Below, one piece after another: positions 43,964 through 52,284 of a DNA stretch of 64,000 bases. The stretch lies in assembly GCF_026967805.1 (NCBI RefSeq), contig NZ_JAPVBG010000001.1:186001-250000 (forward strand), given 5' to 3'. Within the stretch, counting starts at the first letter, position 1. Each line of letters starts with the position of its first letter. The notes under the pieces were generated by a model. It saw nothing but the letters and a program-made list of their open reading frames with translations, was not told the origin of the DNA and searched no databases. This stretch comes from Blastococcus sp. VKM Ac-2987. Its GTDB lineage: Bacteria; Actinomycetota; Actinomycetes; Mycobacteriales; Geodermatophilaceae. The translations under genes were made by a program, and so were the position numbers.

Positions 43964-45709
43964 TCAGGTGCCGGCGTACTCCCAGTGCCAGGGCTCCTCG
44001 CGCCCGTTCCCCGGATCGGCCCAGGTGGGGTGCAGGAAGCCGAACCGGCCGGCGTTGGCGACCATCCAGGCGTACTGCGGGGTGCCGAACGTCTGCACCC
44101 CGCCGCAGAGGTCCACCGCCAGACCCCAGCCGTGGTTGCTGGTGCCGGGCACCGCGGCCAGCGCCGGCTTCTGGCCGTAGAGCCGGACCTGGCCGGCGTA
44201 GGTCCGGTAGGAGTCGGTGATGCACAGCGGTGCGTCGAAGTCGGCCGCGTAGGCCGACGACAGGGCGCGGTAGGCCGCGGCCGCGTCGCAGCGCAGCACG
44301 TGCCCGGCGACGCCCAGCGGGCACATCGCGCTGGGCGGGATGAGCCCGTTCGGGTAGCCGCCCCAGGCCCGCGCACCGCCGAAGCTCGGCGGGTGGACGG
44401 TGTTGCCGCACTCGGTGCGCAGCGCTCCGGCGGCCGGGCCGGGGACGGGGACGGCGGGCTGCCGACCCAGCGCCGCCCGGCCGACGGCCAGCACCTGGTC
44501 GGCCGGCAGCGTGCGCACCACCACGACGCCGGCCCGGGCGTCGGCGGCGACCATCGTCCGCTGATCCAGGGCGATCCCCACGTGCCCGAGCCCGGCCTCG
44601 CCGGAGCCGAGGAAGACGAGGTCGCCGGGGAGGACGTCGGCGGCGGCCACCGGGGTGGCGGTCGCGAACAGCTCCCCCTGCGTGGCCGGCAACGGGACGC
44701 CGGCCCGTCGGAACGCGGACTGCACCAGCGTGCCGCAGTCCCAGGAGTCGGGTCCCGCGGTCCCCGGCGCGTACGGCCGGCCCAGCGCCTCCATCGCGGC
44801 GCTGACCGCCGTCAGCGTCTCGGCGGGCAGCACCAGCAGGGAGGTCGGCTGCCCGGGCAGCTGGGCCACCCCGCGCTGGGCGCCGCCTCCGGTGGCGCCC
44901 ACGGGCACCAGCCGGTCCGGCAGCCCGCGCGCGGGGTCACCCAGCGCGGCGGCCGGCACGGTGTCGACGCCCGCGGCGCGCAACTGGTCGACGTAGGCGC
45001 GCCAGCTGGCCGCCGTCTGCTCGTTGACGTCCACCTGCTCGCGCTGCAGCCGGGACAGCTGGCCGTCGACGACCTGCAGCGCCTCCTCCAGCTCCGCCGT
45101 GACCGCGTCGGCGGCGGCCTGGAGCTCGGCGACCCGGGCGGTGACCTCGTCGGCCCGCGCCTGCGCCTGCTCGAGCGCGGACCGGGCCCGCTGCTGGTGG
45201 TCCAGCGCCTCGCGCCGGTGCCCCTCCGCGATCGCGACCACCTCGGCGGCGTGCGCGTCGACGGCGTCGAGGAACCCCAGCGCGGAGAGCACCTCGGCGG
45301 GGTCGCCCGAGCGGAGCAGGAGGATCAGCGGGGTCACCGCACCGCCGTCGCGGTAGACGGCCGAGGCGTAGCCGGCGACCTCGCCCTGGTAGCCGTCCAG
45401 CACGCCCTGCGCGTCGGCGAGCACCGCTCTGGCCGCTTCGACCTCCGCCTGGGCGTCGGCGAGCGCCGCACGGGCGGCGACGACCTCGGCCTGCCGTGCC
45501 CGGAGGCTCTGCTGGACCTCGGCCGCACGCCGCTGCAGGTGGTCCAGGTCGCCGCTGTCCAGCACGCCCGAGGTGCCGCCCGGCTGGTCGCTGGGCGCGG
45601 CCGCCACCGGGCCGGCGGGCAGCAGGACGACCGCGCACGCCGCGAGGACGGCTCCCGCGGTCCGGCCCCGGGCCGCGGCGGTGCGGCGCGACCACGTGCG
45701 CGCGAGCAT
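43964..45709 (-). CDS. Secreted NlpC/P60-VanY fusion peptidoglycan hydrolase
   Basis: A 581-residue exported protein. Signal peptide about residues 18-38, coiled coil about 50-235, an NlpC/P60 domain with Cys in SWDCGTLVQSAF (about 325) and His in LGHVGIALD, then a C-terminal M15B VanY D,D-carboxypeptidase domain with SNHGWGLAVDLCG (about 524) and PWHWEYAGT. Combining a D-Glu-mDAP endopeptidase with a D-Ala-D-Ala carboxypeptidase would trim stem peptides twice. The third NlpC catalytic residue, His in RipC, aligns with Ala (TMVAADA), so the first domain may be impaired. ATG start with a GGGGGAGGGGG site. Confidence 0.85.
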   Translation of the reverse strand: MLARTWSRRTAAARGRTAGAVLAACAVVLLPAGPVAAAPSDQPGGTSGVLDSGDLDHLQRRAAEVQQSLRARQAEVVAARAALADAQAEVEAARAVLADAQGVLDGYQGEVAGYASAVYRDGGAVTPLILLLRSGDPAEVLSALGFLDAVDAHAAEVVAIAEGHRREALDHQQRARSALEQAQARADEVTARVAELQAAADAVTAELEEALQVVDGQLSRLQREQVDVNEQTAASWRAYVDQLRAAGVDTVPAAALGDPARGLPDRLVPVGATGGGAQRGVAQLPGQPTSLLVLPAETLTAVSAAMEALGRPYAPGTAGPDSWDCGTLVQSAFRRAGVPLPATQGELFATATPVAAADVLPGDLVFLGSGEAGLGHVGIALDQRTMVAADARAGVVVVRTLPADQVLAVGRAALGRQPAVPVPGPAAGALRTECGNTVHPPSFGGARAWGGYPNGLIPPSAMCPLGVAGHVLRCDAAAAYRALSSAYAADFDAPLCITDSYRTYAGQVRLYGQKPALAAVPGTSNHGWGLAVDLCGGVQTFGTPQYAWMVANAGRFGFLHPTWADPGNGREEPWHWEYAGT

Positions 45710-45891
45710 CGCGCCCCCTCCCCCGGCAGGCCGGCGGCACGACCGGCGTCGCCACCGGCACGAATGGTGTCCCGCACGCGCCCGGGACGCCAGGTGCCGA
45801 GGCCCTCGATCTGCCCGGCCCCCCTGGTCTGGGGGTCCGCCGGGCCGGCGGTCCGGCGGCGCGCGTCCCCCGGACTGTCAGCACCCCGCCC

Positions 45892-45897
45892 TAGCGT
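45892..45897 (+). promoter_or_regulatory. -10 element of the Rv2191-like gene (leaderless)
   Basis: TAGCGT, 7 nt before GTG 45905. Confidence 0.6.
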
Positions 45898-45904
45898 CCG
45901 CGCC

Positions 45905-47686
45905 GTGCCACCCGCCACCGCTCCGCCGCGCTACCAGCAGGTCACGATCGCCGACATCGGGACGCCGCTGGCCCAGGTCACCTTCGTCGTCGTCGACCTC
46001 GAGACGACCGGCGGATCGCCGAAGGACAGCGCGATCACCGAGATCGGTGCCGTGAAGGTCCGCGGCGGCCAGGTGCTCGGGGAGTTCCAGACGCTGGTCG
46101 ACCCGGGCCACGAGATCCCGCCGTACATCAGCGTGCTGACCGGCATCACCTCCACGATGGTCGCGGCGGCGCCGCGGATCGGGGCCGTCCTCCCGGCCTT
46201 CCTGGAGTTCGCCCGCGGGGCCGTGCTCGTCGCGCACAACGCCCCGTTCGACCTCGGGTTCCTCAAGGCGGCGTGCGCCGAGAACGGGCTGGCCTGGCCG
46301 CCCGCGGCATCGGTCGACACGGCCGTCCTGGCCCGGCGGCTGCTCAGCCGGGACGAGGTGCCGAACTGCAAGCTGGCCACGCTGGCCCCGTACTTCTCGG
46401 CCACGACGTCGCCCACCCACCGGGCGCTCGACGACGCGCGCGCCACCGTCGACGTGCTGCACGGCCTGTTCGAGCGGCTGGGGCCGCTGGGCGTCACCAC
46501 CCTCGAGGAGCTCACCGGCCTCACCCGCACGGTCGACCCGGAACGCCGTCGCAAGCGGCACCTCGCCGACGACGTCCCCTCCGGTCCCGGGGTCTACCTC
46601 TTCCGCGGCCCCCGGGACGAGCCCCTGTACGTGGGCACCTCCACCGACCTGCGCAGCCGGGTCCGCAGCTACTTCACCTCGGGCGAGCAGCGCAGCCGGA
46701 TCACCGAGATGGTCGGCCTGGCGCAGCGGGTGGACTCCATCCCGTGCGCGCACGCGCTGGAGGCAGCGGTCCGGGAGCTGCGGCTCATCGCCCGCCACAA
46801 GCCGCGGTACAACCGGCGCTCGCGCTTCCCCGAGCGGGCGCTGTGGGTCCGGCTCACCGAGGAGCCGTTCCCCCGGCTGTCGGTCGTGCGCCGGGTCCGC
46901 CCCGGCGCCGGGGTCTTCCTCGGGCCGTTCCCGGACCGGCGGGCCGCCGACGCCGCGGTGGCGGCCGTGCACGAGGCGATCCCGCTGCGGCAGTGCACCG
47001 CCCGGCTCTCCCCGCGCACCCCGGTCAGCGCCTGCGCGCTGGCGGACATGGGGCGCTGCGGCGCTCCCTGCACCGGCGCCCAGTCGGTGCCCGAGTACGC
47101 CGACGTGGCTGCCGTCTTCGCCGCCGCGGTCGCCGCCGACCCGCGCCCGCTGCTCGCGCCCCTGCTGGACCGGGTGGACCGGCTGGCGGCCGAGGAGCGG
47201 TACGAGGACGCCGCCGTGCTGCGCGACCGGGTCGCCGTGCTGGTCCGGGCCGTCCGCCGTCGGCAACGGTTGCAGTCCCTGGCCGCCGTGCCCGAGCTGG
47301 TGCTCGCCCGGCCCGACGGCGGGGGCGGCTGGGAGCTGTCCGTCGTCCGGCTCGGCCGGCTGGCAGCGGCGGGGAACGCCCCGCGCGGCACCACGGTGCG
47401 CAGCGTCCTGGCCGGCCTGCTGGCCACGGCCGAGACCGTCTGCGGGGCGGACGGGGAGGAGACCACGTCGGTCGACGAGACCGAGCTGGTCCTCCGGTGG
47501 CTGGAGAGGCCGGGGACCCGGCTGGTCCAGCTGACGGGGACGCTGGCCAGCCCGGCCCCCGGCACCGGGGCCTACAGCGGCTTCCTGGCCCGCGTGGAGA
47601 CCGGGCGCGACGCCCGCGACCCGTTCGCCGACGGCCGGTCGCTGGGCACCCGCGCGCGCCCGGAGCGGATAGCATCGCCCGCGTGA
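45905..47686 (+). CDS. DEDD exonuclease fused to a UvrC-like GIY-YIG nuclease domain
   Basis: A 593-residue protein. Residues 20-200 are a DnaQ-type 3'-5' exonuclease: FVVVDLETTGGSPKDSAITE (Exo I), VLVAHNAPFDLGFLKAAC (Exo II), TSPTHRALDDARATVDVLH (Exo III, His/Asp). Residues about 215-340 are a GIY-YIG UvrC-like domain: SGPGVYLFRGPRDEPLYVG, then HKPRYNRR. It has UvrC-like LADMGRCGAPC near the end and no HhH or complete C-terminal nuclease. It corresponds to M. tuberculosis Rv2191. DNA repair or proofreading is likely but the substrate is unknown. Its stop overlaps the Lrp-like gene by 4 nt (GTGA). Confidence 0.87.
   Translation: MPPATAPPRYQQVTIADIGTPLAQVTFVVVDLETTGGSPKDSAITEIGAVKVRGGQVLGEFQTLVDPGHEIPPYISVLTGITSTMVAAAPRIGAVLPAFLEFARGAVLVAHNAPFDLGFLKAACAENGLAWPPAASVDTAVLARRLLSRDEVPNCKLATLAPYFSATTSPTHRALDDARATVDVLHGLFERLGPLGVTTLEELTGLTRTVDPERRRKRHLADDVPSGPGVYLFRGPRDEPLYVGTSTDLRSRVRSYFTSGEQRSRITEMVGLAQRVDSIPCAHALEAAVRELRLIARHKPRYNRRSRFPERALWVRLTEEPFPRLSVVRRVRPGAGVFLGPFPDRRAADAAVAAVHEAIPLRQCTARLSPRTPVSACALADMGRCGAPCTGAQSVPEYADVAAVFAAAVAADPRPLLAPLLDRVDRLAAEERYEDAAVLRDRVAVLVRAVRRRQRLQSLAAVPELVLARPDGGGGWELSVVRLGRLAAAGNAPRGTTVRSVLAGLLATAETVCGADGEETTSVDETELVLRWLERPGTRLVQLTGTLASPAPGTGAYSGFLARVETGRDARDPFADGRSLGTRARPERIASPA
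47670..47675 (+). promoter_or_regulatory. -10 element within the Rv2191-like 3' end, serving the Lrp-like gene
   Basis: TAGCAT, 7 nt before GTG 47683. It forces the upstream gene to use the rare Ile codon ATA, suggesting the hexamer is selected. Confidence 0.5.
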
Positions 47687-47967
47687 TCACCGCCATCGTG
47701 ATGATCGACGCCGCCACCGACTCGATCGGCGAGGTCGCGCAGGCCGTCGCCGAGCTCGACGGGGTCAGCGAGGTCTACTCCGTCGCCGGTGCGGCCGATC
47801 TGATCGCGATCGTCCGCGTCCGCGAGTTCGAGCAGGTCGCCGAGGTCATCGCCGGCCGCATCAACAAGGTGCCGGGCGTGGTCGACACCGACACCCACAT
47901 CGCCTTCCGCGCGTACTCGCGGCACGACCTCGAGGCAGCCTTCTCGATCGGCTTCGACACCGACTGA
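47683..47967 (+). CDS. Stand-alone Lrp/AsnC ligand-binding (RAM) domain protein
   Basis: A 94-residue alpha/beta protein covering only the RAM domain of Lrp/AsnC regulators: ITAIVMIDAATDSIGEVAQA, then VYSVAGAADLIAIVRVRE and GVVDTDTHIAFRAYS. There is no helix-turn-helix. Such free-standing domains can form dimers or octamers that bind amino acids and may modulate a separate Lrp partner. It is convergent with trpD with 47 nt between stops. It overlaps the Rv2191-like gene, and has its own candidate promoter. Confidence 0.87.
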   Translation: MITAIVMIDAATDSIGEVAQAVAELDGVSEVYSVAGAADLIAIVRVREFEQVAEVIAGRINKVPGVVDTDTHIAFRAYSRHDLEAAFSIGFDTD

Positions 47968-48014
47968 CCGCCGGGCCGCGCCCCTCCGGTCGCGCCCCCG
48001 ACCGCGGTCCGCGC

Positions 48015-49076
48015 TCAGCCCCGGGCGGCGCGGCTCACGGTCACCCAGCGGTCCAGCAGCGCCGCTGCCCGGCCGTCGTCGACGGCGGCGGCGGCGCGCT
48101 CCAGCCCGGCCGCCAGCCCGTCGTGCAGCCGGGAGGGCCGCTCGTCGAAGGCGACCAGCGCGGCGGCGGCGTTGAGCAGCACGGCGTCGCGCACCGGCCC
48201 GCGCTCGCCGTCGACCACCCGGCGGAACACCTCGGCGTTCTCGCGGGCGTCCCCACCCCGCAGGGCGTCCGGTCCCGGCGCCGCGATGCCCAGCGCCGCC
48301 GGGTCCACCCGGTCGGCCTCCACGGCGCCGTCCCGCACCGTCCAGACCGCCGACGTCGTGGCGGTGGTCAGCTCGTCGAGGCCGTCGTCGCCACGGAAGA
48401 CCAGCGCCCGGCTCCCCCGGGCGGCCAGCACCTCGGCCAGCACGGGCGCCATGCGCTCGTTCGCGCAGCCGATGGCCGCCGCGACCGGACGCGCCGGGTT
48501 GGTGAGCGGACCGAGGAAGTTGAAGACGGTCCCGATGCCCATCTCGCGCCGTGGCGCGGCGGCATGCCGCATGCCCGGGTGGAACACCGGGGCGAAGAAG
48601 AAGCCGATGCCCGCCTCGCGGACGCACTGCACGACGGCCTGCGCCGGGAGGTCGATGACGACGCCGATCGCCTCCAGGACGTCCGCGGCGCCCGACGAGG
48701 ACGACGCCGCCCGGTTCCCGTGCTTGGCCACCGGCGCGCCCGCTGCCGCCGTCACGACCGCGGCCATCGTGGAGATGTTGACCGTGTGGGCGCCGTCGCC
48801 GCCGGTGCCGACGATGTCGACGCAGTCCATCGGCAGCTCGACGGGCGTCGCCTGGTCCAGCATCTCGGCCGCGAGCCCGGCGACCTCCTGGGGCGCTTCG
48901 CCCTTGGCCCGCAGGGCGACCGTGAACCCCGCCACCTGGGCCGGGGTCGCCTCCCCGGTCATCACCTCGCGCATCGCCCAGCGGGTGTCCTCCGCGGAGA
49001 GGTCGTGACCGGCGAGCAGGCGGTTGAGCAGGCCGGGCCAGGTCGGCGCGGCCGACGGCGGCACCGACCGGCTCAC
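48015..49076 (-). CDS. trpD: Anthranilate phosphoribosyltransferase
   Basis: A 353-residue transferase of tryptophan synthesis. VDIVGTGGDGAHTVNIST binds PRPP, KHGNRAASSSSGAADVLEAI the anthranilate/PRPP site, FFFAPVFHPGMRHAAAPRRE and LGPLTNPARP the conserved helices. It adds the phosphoribosyl group to anthranilate. GTG overlaps the upstream receiver-like gene by 4 nt, making them one operon from a leaderless promoter at 49509. M. tuberculosis trpD (Rv2192c) sits in the same place next to ctaE. Confidence 0.92.
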   Translation of the reverse strand: MSRSVPPSAAPTWPGLLNRLLAGHDLSAEDTRWAMREVMTGEATPAQVAGFTVALRAKGEAPQEVAGLAAEMLDQATPVELPMDCVDIVGTGGDGAHTVNISTMAAVVTAAAGAPVAKHGNRAASSSSGAADVLEAIGVVIDLPAQAVVQCVREAGIGFFFAPVFHPGMRHAAAPRREMGIGTVFNFLGPLTNPARPVAAAIGCANERMAPVLAEVLAARGSRALVFRGDDGLDELTTATTSAVWTVRDGAVEADRVDPAALGIAAPGPDALRGGDARENAEVFRRVVDGERGPVRDAVLLNAAAALVAFDERPSRLHDGLAAGLERAAAAVDDGRAAALLDRWVTVSRAARG

Positions 49077-49501
49077 CGGCTGGCCGCGGGACGGTGGGCG
49101 TGCGCGCGGATCAGGTCGGCGACCACGCCGGGGGCGACCAGCGGGTCGACCGGCTGGGCCAGGGTGCCCTCGGCGCGCGACCAGTGCGCCAGCCAGCGGT
49201 CGGGCTGCCGGGCCACGAGGAGGCACACGGCGGGCCGGTCGGCGACCTCCACCTCGAGCTGCCGGGTCAGCGCCATGCCGCCGGTCGGCTGCGCCTCGCC
49301 GTCGAGGATGCACAGGTCGATCCCGCCGGCGTCGACGGCGGCCACGACCTCGTCGCCGGTCGAGCACTCCAGCCACGTGAGCGGACCCACGTCGGCGGCC
49401 GGCCGGCGGCCCACCGCCGTCCGGACCGCCTCGCGCACCTCCGGGCGGTGGCTGTAGAGCAGCACGGTGGCCGGTGCGGCGGGCTTCTCGGCAGCACTCA
49501 C
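49073..49501 (-). CDS. Degenerate response-regulator receiver protein
   Basis: A 142-residue receiver-like domain. The beta-3 Asp (Asp67 in LCILDGEAQPTGGMAL) is kept, but the usual acidic pair at the N-terminus is replaced (YSHRPE instead of DDD) and the beta-5 Lys is Gln (AQPVDP for KPFDP), so it would bind Mg poorly. It may act without phosphorylation as a dimeric interaction domain. No output domain or kinase is nearby. It is cotranscribed with trpD (4-nt overlap) and starts at GTG 49501, 7 nt after TAGTCT. Confidence 0.78.
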   Translation of the reverse strand: MSAAEKPAAPATVLLYSHRPEVREAVRTAVGRRPAADVGPLTWLECSTGDEVVAAVDAGGIDLCILDGEAQPTGGMALTRQLEVEVADRPAVCLLVARQPDRWLAHWSRAEGTLAQPVDPLVAPGVVADLIRAHAHRPAASR

Positions 49502-49508
49502 GCGGCCG

Positions 49509-49514
49509 AGACTA
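49509..49514 (-). promoter_or_regulatory. -10 element of the receiver-trpD operon (leaderless)
   Basis: TAGTCT on the minus strand, 7 nt before GTG 49501. Confidence 0.65.
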
Positions 49515-49620
49515 GTGCCCGACGGCGTCGTCGCAGGCCAAGACCGTCGATCGGTCTCGGACTGGTCACGGTGGCGCCACGCCCACCGCACCCGCGGTCG
49601 TGACGGGGGGCAGCCGATGC

Positions 49621-49626
49621 CATGAT
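49621..49626 (+). promoter_or_regulatory. -10 element of ctaE-qcrCAB (leaderless)
   Basis: CATGAT, 7 nt before GTG 49634. The first base deviates from TANNNT but A2 and T6 fit. It includes the alternative upstream ATG 49622, making that start unlikely. Confidence 0.5.
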
Positions 49627-49633
49627 GGGCCTC

Positions 49634-50248
49634 GTGACAACGGCCCCCGTCGCGAGCAGCACCTTCGACACCTCGCGGGTGCACTCCCTGACCCGACCGA
49701 ACATGGTCAGCGTCGGCACGATCATCTGGCTCGCCAGCGAGCTCATGTTCTTCGCCGGCCTGTTCGCCATGTACTTCACCGCGCGCGCCCGGTCCACCGA
49801 GGGGTGGCCGCCGGAACCGACGGAGCTGAACCTCCCGTACGCGACCTTCTTCACCATCATCCTCGTGCTCTCCTCGGTGACCTGCCAGTTCGGCGTCTTC
49901 GCGGCGGAGAACGGGAACGTCTACGGGCTCCGGCGCTGGTTCACCATCACCTTCGTGATGGGCCTGGTCTTCGTGCTGGCCCAGGCGAACGAGTACCGCG
50001 TCCTGGTGGTCGACCACGGCACGACGATCGCGTCGTCGACCTACGGCTCGGTGTTCTACATCACGACGGGCTTCCACGCGCTGCACGTCATAGGCGGGCT
50101 CATCGCCTTCGTCTACGTGCTCATCCGGTCCACCATGGGCCGCTTCACGCCGGCACAGGCGACCTCGGCCATCGTGGTCTCCTACTACTGGCACTTCGTC
50201 GACGTCGTGTGGGTCGGGCTCTTCGCCACGATCTACCTGATCCGCTAG
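49634..50248 (+). CDS. ctaE: Cytochrome c oxidase subunit III (aa3)
   Basis: A 204-residue protein with five transmembrane helices. [20 protein letters not shown] begins the family, [17 protein letters not shown] and [16 protein letters not shown] and [16 protein letters not shown] are standard subunit III helices. It stabilises the oxidase core. GTG 49634 is used instead of ATG 49622 because it has the leaderless spacing and gives the M. tuberculosis CtaE N-terminus. The qcrC start follows 7 nt after the stop, so ctaE-qcrCAB form one operon. Confidence 0.93.
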   Translation: MTTAPVASSTFDTSRVHSLTRPNMVSVGTIIWLASELMFFAGLFAMYFTARARSTEGWPPEPTELNLPYATFFTIILVLSSVTCQFGVFAAENGNVYGLRRWFTITFVMGLVFVLAQANEYRVLVVDHGTTIASSTYGSVFYITTGFHALHVIGGLIAFVYVLIRSTMGRFTPAQATSAIVVSYYWHFVDVVWVGLFATIYLIR

Positions 50249-50255
50249 GGAACCG

Positions 50256-51098
50256 GTGTCCACCACGAACCCGCAGTCCGACGCCCCGCTCGACGACGCC
50301 GGCACCCCCGTGGGCCGGGCCCGCGCACGGCGTCGCTCCAAGCACCGCCGCCGCCTGGCCAACGCCGCCGGCCTCATGGCCTCGCTGCTGATGACCGGCG
50401 CCCTGTACTCGGTGTTCGCACCGGCCCAGGCCGCCGTCGAGACCACCAGCGAGTCCGCCGCCGAGGCAGCCGGGCGCGAGCTGTACGAGCGCAGCTGCAT
50501 CAGCTGCCACGGCGAGAACCTGGAGGGCGTCCCGAACCGGGGCCCCTCGCTCATCGGCGTCGGCGAGGCGTCGGTCTACTTCCAGGTGCACACCGGCCGC
50601 ATGCCGCTGGTGCGCCAGGAGGCCGACGCCCCCGACAAGCCGGTCGTCTTCTCCGACGAGGAGATCGACCAGCTCATGGCCTACGTGCAGGCCAACGGCG
50701 GCGGGCCCACCCTGCCCTCCGGCGACCTGCGCGACGGCGAGCTGGCCGAGGGCGGCGAGCTGTTCCGGCTGAACTGCTCGTCCTGCCACAACTTCGTCGG
50801 TGAGGGCGGCGCCCTCTCCTCCGGCAAGGCGGCGCCCAGCCTCGAGAGCTCGACCGACCTCGAGATCTACACGGCGATGCTGACCGGCCCGGAGAACATG
50901 CCGGTGTTCGGCGACAACCAGCTGACCCCGGACGAGAAGCGCTCGATCATCGCCTACATCCAGACCGTCCAGGGCATGGCCGACCCGGGCGGCGCCGGCA
51001 TCGGCCGCATGGGCCCCGTCGCCGAGGGTCTGGTCATCTGGGTCGTCGGCATCAGCGCACTCATGTTCGGCATCTTCTGGATGGGCAGCAAGGCGTGA
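50256..51098 (+). CDS. qcrC: Cytochrome bc1 subunit: dihaem cytochrome c (QcrC)
   Basis: A 280-residue protein. One N-terminal hydrophobic segment (about 35-55), two class I cytochrome domains with CISCH (about residue 82) and CSSCH (about residue 175), each with a distal Met candidate, and a C-terminal transmembrane anchor (about 255-275). It passes electrons from the Rieske/cytochrome b to the aa3 oxidase in the bc1-aa3 supercomplex, replacing a soluble cytochrome c. GTG follows AGGGAACC 7 nt after the ctaE stop. Confidence 0.93.
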   Translation: MSTTNPQSDAPLDDAGTPVGRARARRRSKHRRRLANAAGLMASLLMTGALYSVFAPAQAAVETTSESAAEAAGRELYERSCISCHGENLEGVPNRGPSLIGVGEASVYFQVHTGRMPLVRQEADAPDKPVVFSDEEIDQLMAYVQANGGGPTLPSGDLRDGELAEGGELFRLNCSSCHNFVGEGGALSSGKAAPSLESSTDLEIYTAMLTGPENMPVFGDNQLTPDEKRSIIAYIQTVQGMADPGGAGIGRMGPVAEGLVIWVVGISALMFGIFWMGSKA

Positions 51099-51171
51099 GC
51101 GAGCGTCCGAGCTCGGCATCCACCGGAGCACCTTTGGGAACGCTGACGGCGCGCGTCAGCGAGGAGGCAGC

Positions 51172-52284
51172 GTGACCACGCACGACACCCGCCCCGGTTC
51201 GACCGGCGGCGAGGACACCCCCGGCCCGCTGTACGGCGGTCCGGACGAGGACTACACCCCCGAGCGCCTCGCCGGCATGAGCCGCGAGGACCTCGACCGC
51301 CTCGGCGCCCGGTACGACGGCGTGGAGATCCTCCACGTCGATCCGGGCCCGGAGCCGGGGTCCCGGCTGGAGAAGCGTGCGGTCCGCCAGGTCGGCCTCG
51401 CCTTCACGCTGGCCGGTGTCTTCGCCTTCCTCTTCCTGGTCGTCTACGCCGGGTCCGGCTGGTTCCTCCCGGAGTGGAACTGGGCCGAGGAGGGCACCAC
51501 CTGGAGCGCCCTGTTCACCCCGCTCCTGGGGCTGTTCATGGGCCTGTCGCTGACGATGGTCGGCGTCGGCCTGGTGCTCTTCACCAAGAAGCTGCTGCCG
51601 CACGAGACGGCCGTGCAGGACAAGCACGACGGCTCGCACTTCGACCGCGTCACCACCGGGGCGACCCTGGTGGGCGGGCTGCACAGCACCGGCCTGGCCC
51701 GCCGCAAGCTGATCACCCGGTCGCTCGGTTTCATGGGCGCCGCCGTCGGCGTCATGCTGCTGGCCCCCCTCGGCGGCCTCATCAAGAACCCCAACACGGG
51801 CAACCCGCTCGGCCGCACCTCGTGGGCCGAGGGCGTCCGCCTCCTCCGGGACGACGGCAGCCCGATCCGCCCCGGCGACCAGGAGCCCGGCTCGCTGGAG
51901 ACCGTGTTCCCGGAGGTGCCCGGAGGGAACCTGCAGTCCGACGCCGCGACCATGCTCATCCGGCTCCGTCCCGAGCAGGTGCTGCAGGACGAGCCCCGCG
52001 AGGGGCAGGCGGACTTCTCCTACGGCGACTACGTCGCCTACTCGAAGATCTGCACGCACGCCGGCTGCCCGGTGTCGCTGTACGAGCAGGAGACCGGCCG
52101 CATCCTGTGCCCCTGCCACCAGTCGCAGTTCGCCGTCACCCAGGGCGCCAAGCCGATCTTCGGCCCGGCCACGCGCTCGCTGCCGCAGCTCCCGATCACT
52201 GTCGACGACGAAGGCTATTTCGTGGCACGCAGTGACTACATTGAAGCTGTCGGACCCACTTACTGGAACCGGGAGCGCATCTGA
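51172..52284 (+). CDS. qcrA: Rieske iron-sulfur subunit (QcrA)
   Basis: A 370-residue protein. Acidic N-terminus, three hydrophobic segments (about residues 65-90, 103-130, 180-200), then a C-terminal Rieske domain with [16 protein letters not shown] and [14 protein letters not shown], the CxH...CxxH cluster ligands with Pro loop. The actinobacterial form has extra N-terminal helices compared with mitochondrial Rieske. GTG is preceded by GAGGAGG. The stop overlaps the qcrB ATG (TGATG). Confidence 0.94.
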   Translation: MTTHDTRPGSTGGEDTPGPLYGGPDEDYTPERLAGMSREDLDRLGARYDGVEILHVDPGPEPGSRLEKRAVRQVGLAFTLAGVFAFLFLVVYAGSGWFLPEWNWAEEGTTWSALFTPLLGLFMGLSLTMVGVGLVLFTKKLLPHETAVQDKHDGSHFDRVTTGATLVGGLHSTGLARRKLITRSLGFMGAAVGVMLLAPLGGLIKNPNTGNPLGRTSWAEGVRLLRDDGSPIRPGDQEPGSLETVFPEVPGGNLQSDAATMLIRLRPEQVLQDEPREGQADFSYGDYVAYSKICTHAGCPVSLYEQETGRILCPCHQSQFAVTQGAKPIFGPATRSLPQLPITVDDEGYFVARSDYIEAVGPTYWNRERI

